Positions 8,576-18,652 of a stretch of 64,000 nucleotides of DNA are shown in pieces. Made by a program: the position numbers and the translations under genes. The stretch covers positions 1,178,001 through 1,242,000 of the forward strand of contig NZ_CP014699.1 in NCBI RefSeq assembly GCF_001642085.1. Direction: 5' to 3'. The notes beneath the pieces are model-generated. The model searched no databases. It worked only from the letters and a program-made list of their open reading frames with translations, and was not told where the DNA came from. Each line of letters begins with the position of its first letter. Within the stretch, counting starts at the first letter, position 1. This DNA is from Streptococcus pantholopis (GTDB lineage Bacteria > Bacillota > Bacilli > Lactobacillales > Streptococcaceae).

Positions 8576-10402
8576 TTACTCTGTATCATCCATACTCAGT
8601 ACTGATAAGAAGGCTTCCTGAGGGACTTCAACCGAACCGATGGCTTTCATCCGCTTCTTGCCGGCTTTCTGCTTTTCAAGGAGTTTACGTTTGCGGGATA
8701 CATCTCCTCCGTAACATTTAGCCAGCACGTTTTTGCGGAGGGCTTTAATATCGCTTCTGGCCACAATGTTTTGACCAATGGCTGCCTGAATCGGCACTTC
8801 AAACTGCTGGCGCGGAATAATCTTCTTCAGCTTATCGACAATCAGCTTCCCTCGCTCATAAGCAAATTCCTTATGGACAATAAAGCTGAGCGCATCAACC
8901 TTGTCACCATTGAGCAAGATATCCATCTTCACCAGCTGAGACGGACGGTACTGAGAAATCTCGTAATCAAAGCTGGCATAGCCCCGTGTAGAGGATTTGA
9001 GCTTATCAAAAAAGTCAAAAACAATTTCCGCTAGAGGAATCTGATAGATAACATTCACACGGTTATTATCAATATAATCCATAGTCACAAAATCACCGCG
9101 CTTGCGCTGCGCTAATTCCATAACAGCTCCGACAAACTCCTGCGGCACCATAATCTGGGCTTTAACGTAAGGTTCTTCAATTTTTTCTACCTTAGCCGCT
9201 TCCGGAAATTCAGACGGATTGGACACTTCCAAAAGTGCCTTATCAGTCGTATGAACATGATAGACAACAGACGGCGCTGTCATAATTAAATCAATATGGA
9301 ACTCACGCTCCAGCCGCTCCTGAATCACATCCATATGCAAAAGCCCCAGGAAACCGCAGCGGAAACCAAAGCCTAAAGCCTGTGATGTTTCCGGCTCAAA
9401 CTGCAGACTGGCATCGTTAAGCTGAAGCTTTTCAAGCGCTTCGCGCAAATCATTGTATTTATTGGAATCAATGGGATAAATCCCCGCAAAAACCATAGGA
9501 TTCATCTGCTTGTAACCATGCAGCGGAGCAGCTGCCGGTTTATCTGCCAGAGTAATCGTATCACCGACACGTGTGTCAGCAACTGTTTTTATGGAAGCCG
9601 CCAGATAGCCGACATCTCCTGTTGCCAAAAACTCACGGCCCACTGCTTTAGGAGTGAAGATCCCAACCTCAGTGACATCAAAAGTCTTGCCATTAGACAT
9701 TAGCTGAATTTTATCGCCCGGTCTGACGATACCGTCCATTACCCGAATCTGTAAGATAACACCGCGGTATGCATCATAAACCGAATCGAAAATCAAAGCC
9801 TGTAAAGGGGCTTCAACATCTCCCGCAGGAGCTGGTACTTTTTCCACTACCTGCTCCAAAATTTCTTCGATACCTATTCCTGCTTTAGCAGAAGCCAGAA
9901 CAGCATCGGAGGCATCGAGACCGATGACATCTTCGATTTCCTGCCGTACACCTTCCGGATCGGCGGCCGGCAAATCAATCTTATTAATAACAGGCAGAAT
10001 TTCCAAATCATTATCCAAAGCCAGATAGACGTTAGCTAAAGTCTGTGCCTCAATCCCCTGAGCTGCATCTACCACTAAAAGCGCTCCCTCGCAAGCAGCT
10101 AAAGAGCGGGATACCTCATAGGTAAAGTCCACATGCCCAGGCGTGTCAATCAGGTGAAAAATATAGCTTTCACCGTCTTTGGCACGGTAGTTCAGTTCAA
10201 TAGCATTCAGCTTAATGGTGATTCCGCGCTCCCGCTCCAAGTCCATACTGTCCAAAAGCTGATCCTGCATTTCTCTGCTCGAAACTGTTTCCGTCTGCTC
10301 TAAAATACGGTCAGCCAGTGTTGATTTCCCATGGTCAATGTGCGCAATAATAGAAAAATTGCGAATTTTTTCCTGACGCTTACGTAATTCCTGAATATCC
10401 AT
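8576..10402 (-). CDS. lepA: Elongation factor 4 (LepA)
   Basis: A 608-residue translational GTPase that acts on the ribosome (back-translocation/stall rescue under stress). G1 is [10 protein letters not shown]3 is DTPGHVDF and G4 is NKIDLP. The EF-G-like domains and the LepA-specific C-terminus with [19 protein letters not shown] are intact, and the length is standard. It is monocistronic, with the strong terminator just downstream. Confidence 0.97.
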   Translation of the reverse strand: MDIQELRKRQEKIRNFSIIAHIDHGKSTLADRILEQTETVSSREMQDQLLDSMDLERERGITIKLNAIELNYRAKDGESYIFHLIDTPGHVDFTYEVSRSLAACEGALLVVDAAQGIEAQTLANVYLALDNDLEILPVINKIDLPAADPEGVRQEIEDVIGLDASDAVLASAKAGIGIEEILEQVVEKVPAPAGDVEAPLQALIFDSVYDAYRGVILQIRVMDGIVRPGDKIQLMSNGKTFDVTEVGIFTPKAVGREFLATGDVGYLAASIKTVADTRVGDTITLADKPAAAPLHGYKQMNPMVFAGIYPIDSNKYNDLREALEKLQLNDASLQFEPETSQALGFGFRCGFLGLLHMDVIQERLEREFHIDLIMTAPSVVYHVHTTDKALLEVSNPSEFPEAAKVEKIEEPYVKAQIMVPQEFVGAVMELAQRKRGDFVTMDYIDNNRVNVIYQIPLAEIVFDFFDKLKSSTRGYASFDYEISQYRPSQLVKMDILLNGDKVDALSFIVHKEFAYERGKLIVDKLKKIIPRQQFEVPIQAAIGQNIVARSDIKALRKNVLAKCYGGDVSRKRKLLEKQKAGKKRMKAIGSVEVPQEAFLSVLSMDDTE

Positions 10403-10593
10403 TATTTTCCCATACCTTTAATTCTTACTTTTTATTATAACAAAAAAGCAAGCCCCTTACCACTTGCTGAGAAATTTTACATGGTTACAAGCCTTTTTTC
10501 ACACAAATATCGCACTAGCTATTAAGCTAACGGTGCGGAGATTTTTATCATCTATAACCTACAAGAAGCCCCTTTTCTCTGTTGCTTTTAAAA

Positions 10594-10929
10594 TCATTCG
10601 CTGACAGCAACAGGCTTTTTTTGGTAGTCAATATGAAGGTCAGACAGGCTGTTAATCTGACTGGGTATCGCTTTTTTAACAAGACAGCCCCCCTTATTTT
10701 GTGAGAAAGGCTCTGAAAGGATAATACTGCCGTTATTAGGCCAAATAAGGGCGTCAGCCTCATACTCTCTATTGACAAGCACTTTACTTATCCAAACCCT
10801 GCTCTTTTCATAAAAAGCAGTAACTTCTACCTTATCAACCATTTCGTAATGATTAAGGAGATAAAGGCACAGCCTGTTTTGATCATAAATGAAAACCGAT
10901 TCTTCCTCAGAATGCAATCTCTTTTCCAC
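10594..10929 (-). CDS. Hypothetical protein, GTG start
   Basis: A 111-residue protein that I do not recognise. It has no signal peptide or membrane segment, and its predicted beta-strand-rich pattern (SVFIYDQNRLCLYLL, KVEVTAFYE) ends in a short charged tail. The GTG start is supported by AAAGGAG five bases upstream. It is flanked by lepA downstream and an HTH regulator upstream, with an imperfect hairpin at 10509-10536 after its stop. No functional inference is made. Confidence 0.6.
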   Translation of the reverse strand: MEKRLHSEEESVFIYDQNRLCLYLLNHYEMVDKVEVTAFYEKSRVWISKVLVNREYEADALIWPNNGSIILSEPFSQNKGGCLVKKAIPSQINSLSDLHIDYQKKPVAVSE

Positions 10930-11103
10930 CTCTTCTCCTTTTGAATATTTTTACAAAAAATCCATTATCTGCCCGAAATACAAAAGGAGACACTGTTAAG
11001 CGGCCTTAAATGCTTTTCCAAAAAAAACAGAGTCTAAAATCAGCCCTATTAAACAGCATCTGTCATTCCATTTAGAACCATCAAACGGCTCAGTGCAACG
11101 TAA

Positions 11104-11349
11104 TTATTTGTCTTCCTTGCGCTTTGCTTCTTTAAACCTCTGTTTTAAAACAGCGTTCTTACCTAAAAAAATAGAATCCAAACTAATACCATAGTAATCC
11201 GCTATGGCACGAGCTAATTTTACCGGAATATTTGAGCTGTCCTCTTCATATTTCGATAAGGTATGCACAGAGATAGCCAAACTTTCTGCAACTTCTTCAA
11301 GACTTAAATCATAATTTACCCTGAGGGCACGTAAGGTTAATTTTTCCAC
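11104..11349 (-). CDS. Small XRE-family HTH regulator
   Basis: An 81-residue protein consisting almost entirely of one Cro/CI-type helix-turn-helix: LSLEEVAESLAISVHTLSKYE, then a fourth helix VKLARAIADYYGIS, and a basic tail. The GTG start at 11349 has AAGGAG nine bases upstream, whereas a longer frame reaching 11457 lacks support and gives non-family residues. It is transcribed away from another HTH gene at 11658, with 308 bases between the starts. Such a divergent pair resembles a phage-type control switch, but no phage genes are nearby. Confidence 0.78.
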   Translation of the reverse strand: MEKLTLRALRVNYDLSLEEVAESLAISVHTLSKYEEDSSNIPVKLARAIADYYGISLDSIFLGKNAVLKQRFKEAKRKEDK

Positions 11350-11585
11350 CTTCAGTCTCTCCTTTCCTTGTCCGCCTACTGTTGGATGATTTTCACAACC
11401 AACGGCAGGTGATTTCAGCAGGCTCAGAACCACTATTTTTTTACAAGAGCAAAACAAGTTAATGAGCTAGCATTCCGATTTAATGATATCAATCTGCCTA
11501 TAAACAAATTTATAAAAGATACTCCTATTATAATTCGATTTAAATCACAAGTCAAGACTTTTTTCACGAAAAATTCTCTTTCTTA

Positions 11586-11614
11586 TTTACAATTGCCAAT
11601 TAAAACGATATCAT
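11586..11614 (+). promoter_or_regulatory. Promoter of the plus-strand HTH gene
   Basis: TTTACA (11586-11591) and TATCAT (11609-11614) are separated by 17 bases, 44 bases upstream of the ATG at 11658. The spacer carries AATTGCCAATT, a short dyad that could be an operator. Confidence 0.55.
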
Positions 11615-11657
11615 GTAATTAAAGGATAAAAAAACAAAAACCTATAGGAGGTACCCC

Positions 11658-12119
11658 ATGGGACGCGGTAAATTAACCCCACAAGATTTAGTGGCCATGA
11701 AAATTGTATCCGCTAATTTACAAAGACTTTTAAAAGAAAGCGGCGTAAAGCAGGCGGACTTAGCAACAACACTCGATATTCCCAAAAGCAGTTTGAACGA
11801 GTATGTTAAAGGCAGAAGTCTGCCGAAATCCGGTAATGTGCAAAAGCTGGCCGATTACTTCGGTCTGAAAAAATCAGAAATCGATCCACGATTTTCACAT
11901 TACAATTATACTGCTTCAGCTATGCTTGAAAATATCAACAAAGCTGCCAGTCAGCTGAGTGAACAAAGGCAGGAAATTGTGCTTGATTTTGCTCACCAGC
12001 AAATAAAAGAGCAGCAGAAAACGGCTGAATCAGATTCTGATACTGATGGTGCTGACAATGATGGTAATTATCAAAAGGTTGTTCAGAACTATCTGAACGA
12101 GGAAGCTAAAGAGGACTAG
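11658..12119 (+). CDS. CI-like HTH regulator without a protease domain
   Basis: A 153-residue protein with an N-terminal XRE HTH (residues about 14-70: VKQADLATTLDIPKSSLNEYVKGR) like that of CI-type repressors. A helical segment SEQRQEIVLDFAHQQIKEQQ, the usual dimer linker, follows, and then an acidic, low-complexity tail (DSDTDGADNDG). The LexA/CI peptidase domain is absent, so the protein cannot self-cleave. A strong AGGAGGT ribosome site precedes the ATG. It pairs divergently with the small HTH gene. Its targets are unknown. Confidence 0.82.
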   Translation: MGRGKLTPQDLVAMKIVSANLQRLLKESGVKQADLATTLDIPKSSLNEYVKGRSLPKSGNVQKLADYFGLKKSEIDPRFSHYNYTASAMLENINKAASQLSEQRQEIVLDFAHQQIKEQQKTAESDSDTDGADNDGNYQKVVQNYLNEEAKED

Positions 12120-12370
12120 GCAATCTGCTTAAGCTGTTTCAAAATGCCTAAAGACTTGTACCGGACTTGGGATTTGGAGCAACGCGTATGAAGATGTTCA
12201 GCTTCATAGCAGCCTTTCTGTAACAGCATGGAGCCGCTCTTTTATGGCAGTTTCTGTTTCTCAACAATGAAGCTAATCCCGAAAGGATAAAGAGATTGAG
12301 TTCACTTCTCCTAATCCTCAACATAATGCATCATCTTAAAAAAATTTTCAGCTAAGCTCAGCCGATAGAA

Positions 12371-12409
12371 GTTTAAAAACCAGCCCTGTATCCGGGCTGG
12401 TTTTTAAAC
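12371..12409. terminator. Strong bidirectional terminator after ndk
   Basis: The arms GTTTAAAAACCAGCCC and GGGCTGGTTTTTAAAC are perfectly complementary around a seven-base loop. It lies 50 bases after the ndk stop and also closes the opposing HTH unit. The 250 bases between it and the HTH gene hold nothing I recognise. Confidence 0.9.
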
Positions 12410-12458
12410 TATTTCCGACCGAAACACTCAAGAGCTGCTTCTGCTGATAGATTAACTC

Positions 12459-12878
12459 TCAGACCTCATTAAACCACAAACCGATTTCACGTTTAGCTGA
12501 CGCTGCTGAATCCGAACCATGAACAACATTTTCAATAGACTGATTAGCACCAGCCGCTTGAGCAAAATCGCCTCGAATAGTTCCCGGCAAAGCTTCCTGC
12601 GGTTTAGTTGCCCCCATCATCAACCGCCAGCTGGCAATAACATCATTTCCAAACATTACCCCAATTACTAGCGGCCCGCTCGTCATATAAGCAAGCAAAT
12701 CAGGAAAGAAAGGCTCATCAACTAGGGCAGCATAATGCGCTTTTAGCAAATTTTCATCAGCCTGGCACAGCTCTAACCTTTCAATAACAAATCCTCTCTT
12801 TTCAATGCGGCTCAGCACCTCTCCGATTAGCCCCCTGCGCACAGCATCAGGCTTAATCATAAAAAATGTCTTCTCCAC
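12459..12878 (-). CDS. ndk: Nucleoside diphosphate kinase
   Basis: A 139-residue enzyme that balances NTP pools by moving the gamma-phosphate between nucleotides through a phosphohistidine. The opening [16 protein letters not shown] and the catalytic [16 protein letters not shown] motif with the active His are clear. The length is typical. It is a single-gene unit ended by the terminator at 12371-12409. Confidence 0.96.
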   Translation of the reverse strand: MEKTFFMIKPDAVRRGLIGEVLSRIEKRGFVIERLELCQADENLLKAHYAALVDEPFFPDLLAYMTSGPLVIGVMFGNDVIASWRLMMGATKPQEALPGTIRGDFAQAAGANQSIENVVHGSDSAASAKREIGLWFNEV

Positions 12879-13049
12879 TTACCCACTCACCTTTCTCCTA
12901 TTATTTCCTACCATTTTACCATAAAAGCACAGACGGCGAAAACATCTGCCCTTGATTTTCTTCAGGCAAATATTGCAGAAAATTGAATCGTCTAAAATTC
13001 CAGTAAAAAAGAAAAGTCTTACTCAGTTATTTCCGTTCAATAAGAAGCA

Positions 13050-13519
13050 TAAGCGTCTGGGAGCGGGACAGAACCCAAATTATAGAGTTCGTTGTCCCAC
13101 CCCCGCAAAACTTAGCAGGCAGTTTAAAGCTTTGAAAAAGCGAATAAAGTGCCGCTAGACGGCTAGCGTCCTGCTAAGCAGACTTGAGAGATTTTGAAAG
13201 CTTAAACCCTTCTAGCCGTCTTGGCAGAGGGGCGCAGACGAAATCACAGATTTCTGGCTTACCGTCAGCCGTAGCCGTCTGAAAGCTTTGCAGTCTTTAC
13301 AGCCTGCCGCACCCTTCTAGTCGTCTTGGCAGAGGGGCGCAGACGAAATCACAGATTTCTGGCTTACCGTCAGCCGTAGCCGTCTGAAGGCTTTGCAGTC
13401 TTTACAGCCTGCCGCACCCTTCTAGTCGTCTTGGCAGAGGGGCGCAGACGAAATCACAGATTTCTGGCTTACCGTCATTTTCCTTTTACGTTCTTAACGG
13501 GCTTTGTATCTTGATAAAA
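13050..13519. repeat. Composite intergenic repeat with three tandem units
   Basis: A non-coding block. It begins near 13050 with a GGGACAG.../...TTGTCCCACCCCCGCA hairpin segment also found at 57797-57845. A tandem array follows, in which TCTAG(C/T)CGTC recurs at 13211, 13316 and 13421, a period of 105 bases. Each unit holds TTGGCAGAGGGGCG, GAAATCACAGATTTC and GGCTTACCGTC. The block ends near 13500-13519 with ACGGGCTTTGTATCTTGAT, the reverse complement of the hairpin repeat end seen at 4865. It therefore looks like a reversed hairpin element whose centre was replaced by tandem units. Confidence 0.75.
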
Positions 13520-13614
13520 GCACTGCTCAAAAGAAAAAGATGGTGCTTATCCACCCATCACTAGGTATGTGATAAGAAAGGAAGCGCAGATAAGGCTAGC
13601 CGTTTTCTAAAATC

Positions 13615-13642
13615 AAAAAGGCGGACCTATCGGTCCGCCTCT
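13615..13642 (-). terminator. Terminator of the small membrane gene
   Basis: AGGCGGACC and GGTCCGCCT pair around a TATC loop, followed on the minus strand by a T-tract. It lies 25 bases beyond the stop of the gene at 13667-13837. Confidence 0.85.
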
Positions 13643-13666
13643 TATCCGAAAGCAGGCAACTCTGCC

Positions 13667-13837
13667 TCAGCTATGCGAATGACGGTGAAAACCAAACATG
13701 TCAAATAATTGATTATGAAGGGATTCACCATTGGATTTTTTAAAGGTTTCCATCACTTTAAACAAATCAATCAGATAAGGAACACCGATTGCTACCAGCA
13801 AAGCGAGTGAAACCAAAAAAACAGTTAAGTAAAGCAT
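13667..13837 (-). CDS. Small single-pass membrane protein
   Basis: A 56-residue protein with one strongly hydrophobic segment at residues 2-22 (YLTVFLVSLALLVAIGVPYL), followed by a short soluble tail ending in a histidine-rich HRHSHS. The start is fixed by AAAGGAGG eight bases before the ATG at 13837. Extending upstream to 13957 adds a frame without ribosome site support. The family is not recognised. The histidine tail may bind metal, but that is speculation. Confidence 0.62.
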   Translation of the reverse strand: MLYLTVFLVSLALLVAIGVPYLIDLFKVMETFKKSNGESLHNQLFDMFGFHRHSHS

Positions 13838-14109
13838 AAGACAACCTCCTTTCAGGAAGAAGCACCTCGCTTCCCTCACCCCTATTGTACCGCTAACCAG
13901 AGCAGATTGCAAGAAAAGGAAAAGCCAGCAGGCTGAACCATTTCCAAACATAAGCAATTGACGCTTTCTTTATTATTACTCTAAAATCAAGAAGACAGTC
14001 GTAAGATTTCATCCAGAACAGTGACTACCAATAAATACATCAGTTGCAATCAAAACTCTAAACCCGCTCCTGCCTACTTACTGTCGTCAAAAAATAATTT
14101 CTAAAGCCG

Positions 14110-14491
14110 TTATAACAGCTGTTTAGCATCTGTAACAGTCACTTCTAAGACACTTCTCAAAAACGGAAATTTGGCTTTCATCTCTTCAAACTCAGCGCCT
14201 TCATTAACTAATTTACCTATTCCCAATACTCTAAATCCTGTCCCTTGATAACCCTTGTATCCCTCTACTTGACGGGATCCAAGGATTATAATGAGTTTTG
14301 GATTAACAGATAAATCCTCCTCTGTGCTGTGCATTCCTGCTACTAGCAAAAGTAGGCGTTTGTTTTCCTTTAAGAACAAGATAAGAATTCCATGTACAAG
14401 TGACATGCGGATCATCTGCCCACCAAGAAGTGATAGAAACAACTCCTCTGTAATCTAAAACTTTTTTAACGGTATCTGTAAATTTACTAAT
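14110..14491 (-). pseudogene. Broken PPOX-family (pyridoxamine 5'-phosphate oxidase-like) gene
   Basis: Two frames together spell a PPOX-fold flavin protein. The first reads SKFTDTVKKVLDYRGVVS... and ...DDPHVTCTWNSYLVLK. The second continues ENKRLLLLVAGMHSTEEDL, then GSRQVEGYKGYQGTGF and FPFLRSVLEVTVTDAKQLL up to the TAA. The switch lies near 14365-14370 and needs a one-base frameshift. The expected start codon reads ATT (14491-14489) where the alignment would place ATG. Both lesions suggest a dead gene. Proteins of this family usually reduce or bind flavin or heme. It lies just beyond the distal end of the II-A CRISPR array. Confidence 0.75.
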
Positions 14492-14621
14492 CGTCCATCG
14501 CCATAAATAGTTGAGTTATCTTCATTACACATAGCCATTATAAGATATCCATTTCCAGACTTGTTGCCCACGGATTACTCGTTTTTCTGATGGAGAGGCG
14601 ACATGGAGGTACAAATTTATT

Positions 14622-14660
14622 GAAACAAGAAAGCACCTAGATTACTCTAAGTGCTTAGTT
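14622..14660 (-). terminator. Possible pre-crRNA terminator
   Basis: AAGCACCTAGA and TCTAAGTGCTT form an 11-bp stem with one mismatch, 34 bases past the last II-A repeat in the direction of array transcription. On the minus strand TCTTGTTTC follows. The T-tract on the plus side is stronger, so it may serve the other strand as well. Confidence 0.5.
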
Positions 14661-14693
14661 TTTAAATTGTTCCAATTCTTCAAAGATGAGTTC

Positions 14694-16574
14694 ATTATTG
14701 AACCATTCAAAACAGCACAGCTCTAAAACGTAAAAACTTCCAAATCCATAACGCTTTTGTTTTGGAACCATTCAAAACAACACAGCTCTAAAACTGCAAA
14801 TGCAGCAACAAGATTAGATATGACGTTTTGGAACCATTCAAAACAACACAGCTCTAAAACACAAAGCCACAATCACCCAAAAATACCACTGTTTTGGAAC
14901 CATTCAAAACAACACAGCTCTAAAACTTATCCATGGGTACGGTCTTCCCACGCAGTTTTGGAACCATTCAAAACAACACAGCTCTAAAACGGAGCTGATG
15001 GAGCTGTCCCTGTTCTAACTGTTTTGGAACCATTCAAAACAACACAGCTCTAAAACTATAATCACCTCCTTTCGAGATGATTATATGTTTTGGAACCATT
15101 CAAAACAACACAGCTCTAAAACTAATTTGTCTGATGAAACCATTGATTTTTTGTTTTGGAACCATTCAAAACAACACAGCTCTAAAACAATTATATTAAC
15201 TACTTTTGTTAATATAAAGTTTTGGAACCATTCAAAACAACACAGCTCTAAAACGCAGGCCGGCACAGATAAGGCGGTTATCAAGTTTTGGAACCATTCA
15301 AAACAACACAGCTCTAAAACAATTGCCATTGATAAGATTGACATATTTATGTTTTGGAACCATTCAAAACAACACAGCTCTAAAACGCCAACTACAGCAT
15401 ATACGTTGAGTTGGGGGTTTTGGAACCATTCAAAACAACACAGCTCTAAAACTAGGGATTGTCCAGCGCGCAGATGTATCCAGTTTTGGAACCATTCAAA
15501 ACAACACAGCTCTAAAACATGGACTTTTGCAACAATATACCAAACGCTGTTTTGGAACCATTCAAAACAACACAGCTCTAAAACGACTCCCATTTTGATA
15601 TAGTGGCATCCGATGTTTTGGAACCATTCAAAACAACACAGCTCTAAAACATGCCATTAAACAAGACCTCCTACATACCTGTTTTGGAACCATTCAAAAC
15701 AACACAGCTCTAAAACTTTATATTGAAGGCTAGTGATCACACGTTAGTTTTGGAACCATTCAAAACAACACAGCTCTAAAACGCCGGGCACGTCTGAAAT
15801 CCAGTTTAGACAGTTTTGGAACCATTCAAAACAACACAGCTCTAAAACATGCTTGACGAGGATAGCCCTTACGCTAAGGTTTTGGAACCATTCAAAACAA
15901 CACAGCTCTAAAACTAATTCATAGTCATCCCTCATAAGGTAGGCGTTTTGGAACCATTCAAAACAACACAGCTCTAAAACCGCGTGCCGGGAAGTTATCC
16001 TGGTATATTTGTTTTGGAACCATTCAAAACAACACAGCTCTAAAACCGTACAACAGTGACTTTCTTTTCCTGATGGGTTTTGGAACCATTCAAAACAACA
16101 CAGCTCTAAAACTATTTCTGTCTTTATTATACTAAATGCAGTGTTTTGGAACCATTCAAAACAACACAGCTCTAAAACTCTGTGAGCTTGATAATCGTCT
16201 TGTCTGTGGTTTTGGAACCATTCAAAACAACACAGCTCTAAAACGGGCTAATATGGGTACGTTTAAAGGGACGTGTTTTGGAACCATTCAAAACAACACA
16301 GCTCTAAAACTAATAACTGTTTATACTTTCTCTATAGTAGGTTTTGGAACCATTCAAAACAACACAGCTCTAAAACACAGTCTGATGTTAGAGAGACTAA
16401 AGTAACGTTTTGGAACCATTCAAAACAACACAGCTCTAAAACGGCGGCTTGGCTATGGTCAATGACCAAAAAGTTTTGGAACCATTCAAAACAACACAGC
16501 TCTAAAACCGTTGCTCGAGACCTGCTATCTGTATCTCCGTTTTGGAACCATTCAAAACAACACAGCTCTAAAAC
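14694..16574 (-). CRISPR. Type II-A CRISPR array, 29 repeats and 28 spacers
   Basis: The 36-bp repeat reads GTTTTAGAGCTGTG at its 5' end and GGTTCCAAAAC at its 3' end on the minus strand, the S. pyogenes/S. mutans II-A type. Repeats start at 14694 (degenerate), 14759, 14825, 14891, 14955, 15021 and then every 66 bases to 16539. Spacers are 30 bp except the first (29) and the fourth (28). The degenerate repeat with an altered first segment and a G in place of A is at the far end from the cas genes, marking the oldest end. Transcription therefore runs from 16574 to 14694. No spacer matches another place in this window by eye. Repeats 2-29 look identical. Confidence 0.98.
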
Positions 16575-16694
16575 CTCGCAGAACATTTTTTGTTACGAAA
16601 TTTCGTAATCGCGCTATTCGTCCCAGCCAGACTTCAGTATCAAACAGTTCCATTTTATCACTTTTATTTTATCTAAAAAATGCTTTAAAATCAA
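16575..16694 (-). promoter_or_regulatory. II-A array leader with promoter and palindrome
   Basis: The leader lies between csn2 and the first repeat. On the minus strand, TTGATT (16694-16689) and TAAAAT (16671-16666) are 17 bases apart and can start the pre-crRNA. The leader ends CTGCGAG directly against the repeat, close to the type II-A leader-anchoring end CTACGAG. A perfect 16-bp palindrome, TTACGAAATTTCGTAA, sits at 16593-16608, 18 bases from the junction. Confidence 0.7.
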
Positions 16695-16789
16695 GGTTTC
16701 AACGCTGTTTTCTATTAATGCTCTGACCTTCATCAAAACAAGCAGCTAAACTCCTTTTACATTATTGACATTTGATCCGGCAGTCCTTC

Positions 16790-17458
16790 TTAATGCTTTA
16801 TTTCATCAATCAAGAAATAGTCTCTATCTAAAATATACTGAGAAAAATCATAGAGCTTACGCGGTTCAAGAAAAAGAACTGTTTGGTTGGCCAAGCTAAT
16901 ATAATCAAGTAGCTCTTTAACCTCTTTCCTTGTTAAATAGGACCCGCTATTGATAAAGACCAACAGACGTTTCTTACTAAGATACTTATAAATTTGTAAA
17001 ATTTCCAAGCACTTTTCAAAAACAGTATCACTGCTTGTTTCTACTTTTACACCTAAAGCTTTAATAAGTTCTAGAATTGTAATTTCGTCATATTCCAGAT
17101 CTAATTCGTTTTCTAAACATTCGTAAGCAATTAGCTCTGTTATTGTAGCTGCCAACTTTTCAATCATGGCTTTGACTTCCGGTTTTTCGTTGAATTGCTC
17201 CTCTAAATCAGCATGAATGAGCTTCAGCATAGCAGATGAATTGATATTGTAACCTAAAATATCAGTAACAAGCATAATCTCTGATTCTTTTAATGACTTT
17301 AATTTTTCATCAAATAATTTGAGTTCACTTGCTTCATCATACTGATAAATTAGCCTTACTAACCGAGCATAGAGCTCAACATCTTCAATCGCTAAGATTG
17401 TTCCTTTTTGCAGTATAAGCGGCTCGTCTAAAATAGGGAAATTAATCTTCAGCATCAT
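16790..17458 (-). CDS. csn2: CRISPR adaptation protein Csn2
   Basis: A 222-residue protein of the short Csn2 family. Csn2 forms calcium-dependent tetrameric rings that slide on DNA ends and is needed for spacer uptake in type II-A systems. The [32 protein letters not shown] and [15 protein letters not shown] segments match the S. pyogenes protein closely. I chose the ATG at 17458, with GGGGAGG just upstream; a second in-frame ATG follows at 17455. The gene overlaps the end of cas2 by 17 bases, so translation is coupled. It is the last cas gene before the array. Confidence 0.95.
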   Translation of the reverse strand: MMLKINFPILDEPLILQKGTILAIEDVELYARLVRLIYQYDEASELKLFDEKLKSLKESEIMLVTDILGYNINSSAMLKLIHADLEEQFNEKPEVKAMIEKLAATITELIAYECLENELDLEYDEITILELIKALGVKVETSSDTVFEKCLEILQIYKYLSKKRLLVFINSGSYLTRKEVKELLDYISLANQTVLFLEPRKLYDFSQYILDRDYFLIDEIKH

Positions 17459-17786
17459 AAGCCTCCCCAAGAAAAATTAAGCGGCTGTCTGTATTAGCAA
17501 TACTTGTATCTCTATCGCCATGCAGATAAATCATACGAGCAAACTGTTTTTCTGTAACAGTCAACAATGTAATGTTACCTTTTTTGGGATTATTTTCCTG
17601 CAGACGGTCAATCATAGCTTTATTAGCAGAATTATTAAGCAACAGCTTACTGTAAATTGAAAACTGATGCATAATAAATCCTTCACTCAGTAAAAATTTT
17701 CGAAATTTACGGTAAGCTCTCCGTTCCTCAACAGTCTCAGTCGGCATATCAAACATCAAAATCATTCGCATATATCGATAACTCAT
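17442..17786 (-). CDS. cas2: CRISPR-associated Cas2, type II-A
   Basis: A 114-residue ferredoxin-fold protein. It forms the Cas1-Cas2 integrase that inserts new spacers, with Cas2 as the central dimer. The opening [28 protein letters not shown] and the [18 protein letters not shown] segment are type II-A hallmarks, and the length is normal. It overlaps cas1 by four bases (ATGA) and csn2 by 17. Confidence 0.96.
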   Translation of the reverse strand: MSYRYMRMILMFDMPTETVEERRAYRKFRKFLLSEGFIMHQFSIYSKLLLNNSANKAMIDRLQENNPKKGNITLLTVTEKQFARMIYLHGDRDTSIANTDSRLIFLGEAYDAED

Positions 17787-18652
17787 ATCCTAAACTCAGG
17801 AACTCCTTTCCCATCATTATTAAGAGCTTTCACAACCTTTTTGGTATAGTCGCTGACAATGTTAGATAAGTACATTTCTTTGTTGTTGTAGAGGTAGGTA
17901 TCTGAAAACATGCTGAACAGTTCCCGCTTTATTTTGACAAATGAGCTATTGCGATTTTCATAAACAATACGGTCAACAATAGGACGAAAAGGTTCCATAA
18001 TATCACTGGCAAGGTTAAATTGATTAAACTGATTGGCATGCTTGAGACCAAATTGAGTCATACAGCCGGAAACAACAACTTCACGCGCAAACATGCTTAA
18101 AAGTAAGGTATAGCCATAATCAAGGCCCGCGTTAATGTCATTATCCTGCTCTCGTGAAAAATCATTGCCAAATAAGGTATTGAAATATATCCTCGCAGAA
18201 TGTCCTTCACGATTGCTTGGATCAAACAGCTCCAGACCATGGTATAAATCCATAATAGACTGAGATTTCTCAAAGAAAGAGCACCCACTAAGGTATAAAC
18301 TTTGATTCAAAATTTTCTGAGCAATAATATTAGTCCAAACATCAGCTTTAACATCTTCTGTCCAAGATACCTGCCTCGCTAACTGCAAACTGGAATCATG
18401 CCGGGCAGACAGCGGCATTAGATTAGCAATCGGCAGTCGTTTGTCATCACAAAAAATAACCAAAATATTTTCATCAACTAAACGCTTAAGCAGCATAGTT
18501 GACAAAACAATATCTGTCGTCTCCAGCAAAAGAATGTCTATCTCGGACAGATGGATTAATTCTGTCCGAGAAGCCTCTTTAAAAATCAAATGATTATTTT
18601 TATATGCTAACTTTGAATGTGTATTTACAACAACTGTACGCCAACCGCTCAT
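17783..18652 (-). CDS. cas1: CRISPR integrase Cas1, type II-A
   Basis: A 289-residue Cas1, the metal-dependent integrase that joins new spacers to the leader-proximal repeat. The C-terminal domain shows the family stretch [17 protein letters not shown] and [24 protein letters not shown], with the conserved histidine and acidic metal ligands. The length is normal for subtype II-A. It is joined to cas9 and cas2 by ATGA overlaps, so the four genes form one tight operon. Confidence 0.96.
   Translation of the reverse strand: MSGWRTVVVNTHSKLAYKNNHLIFKEASRTELIHLSEIDILLLETTDIVLSTMLLKRLVDENILVIFCDDKRLPIANLMPLSARHDSSLQLARQVSWTEDVKADVWTNIIAQKILNQSLYLSGCSFFEKSQSIMDLYHGLELFDPSNREGHSARIYFNTLFGNDFSREQDNDINAGLDYGYTLLLSMFAREVVVSGCMTQFGLKHANQFNQFNLASDIMEPFRPIVDRIVYENRNSSFVKIKRELFSMFSDTYLYNNKEMYLSNIVSDYTKKVVKALNNDGKGVPEFRI

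Noticed and set aside
10509..10536. Imperfect hairpin after the hypothetical gene at 10594
   Set aside because: The stem has an internal bulge and no clear T-tract on the minus strand, so I did not list it as a terminator.
11104..12119. Idea that the HTH pair encodes an anti-CRISPR-associated regulator
   Set aside because: No candidate anti-CRISPR gene or prophage gene stands next to either regulator, so the link would rest only on proximity to the CRISPR locus.
12952..13158. 68-codon plus-strand frame
   Set aside because: No ribosome site. It runs into the repeat block and its basic, low-complexity residues fit no family.
14757..16726. Long open frames on both strands with repeated FWNHSKQHSSKT or LELCCFEWFQN segments
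   Set aside because: They are translations of the II-A CRISPR repeats and spacers, kept open because the 66-base period is a multiple of three. They are not genes.
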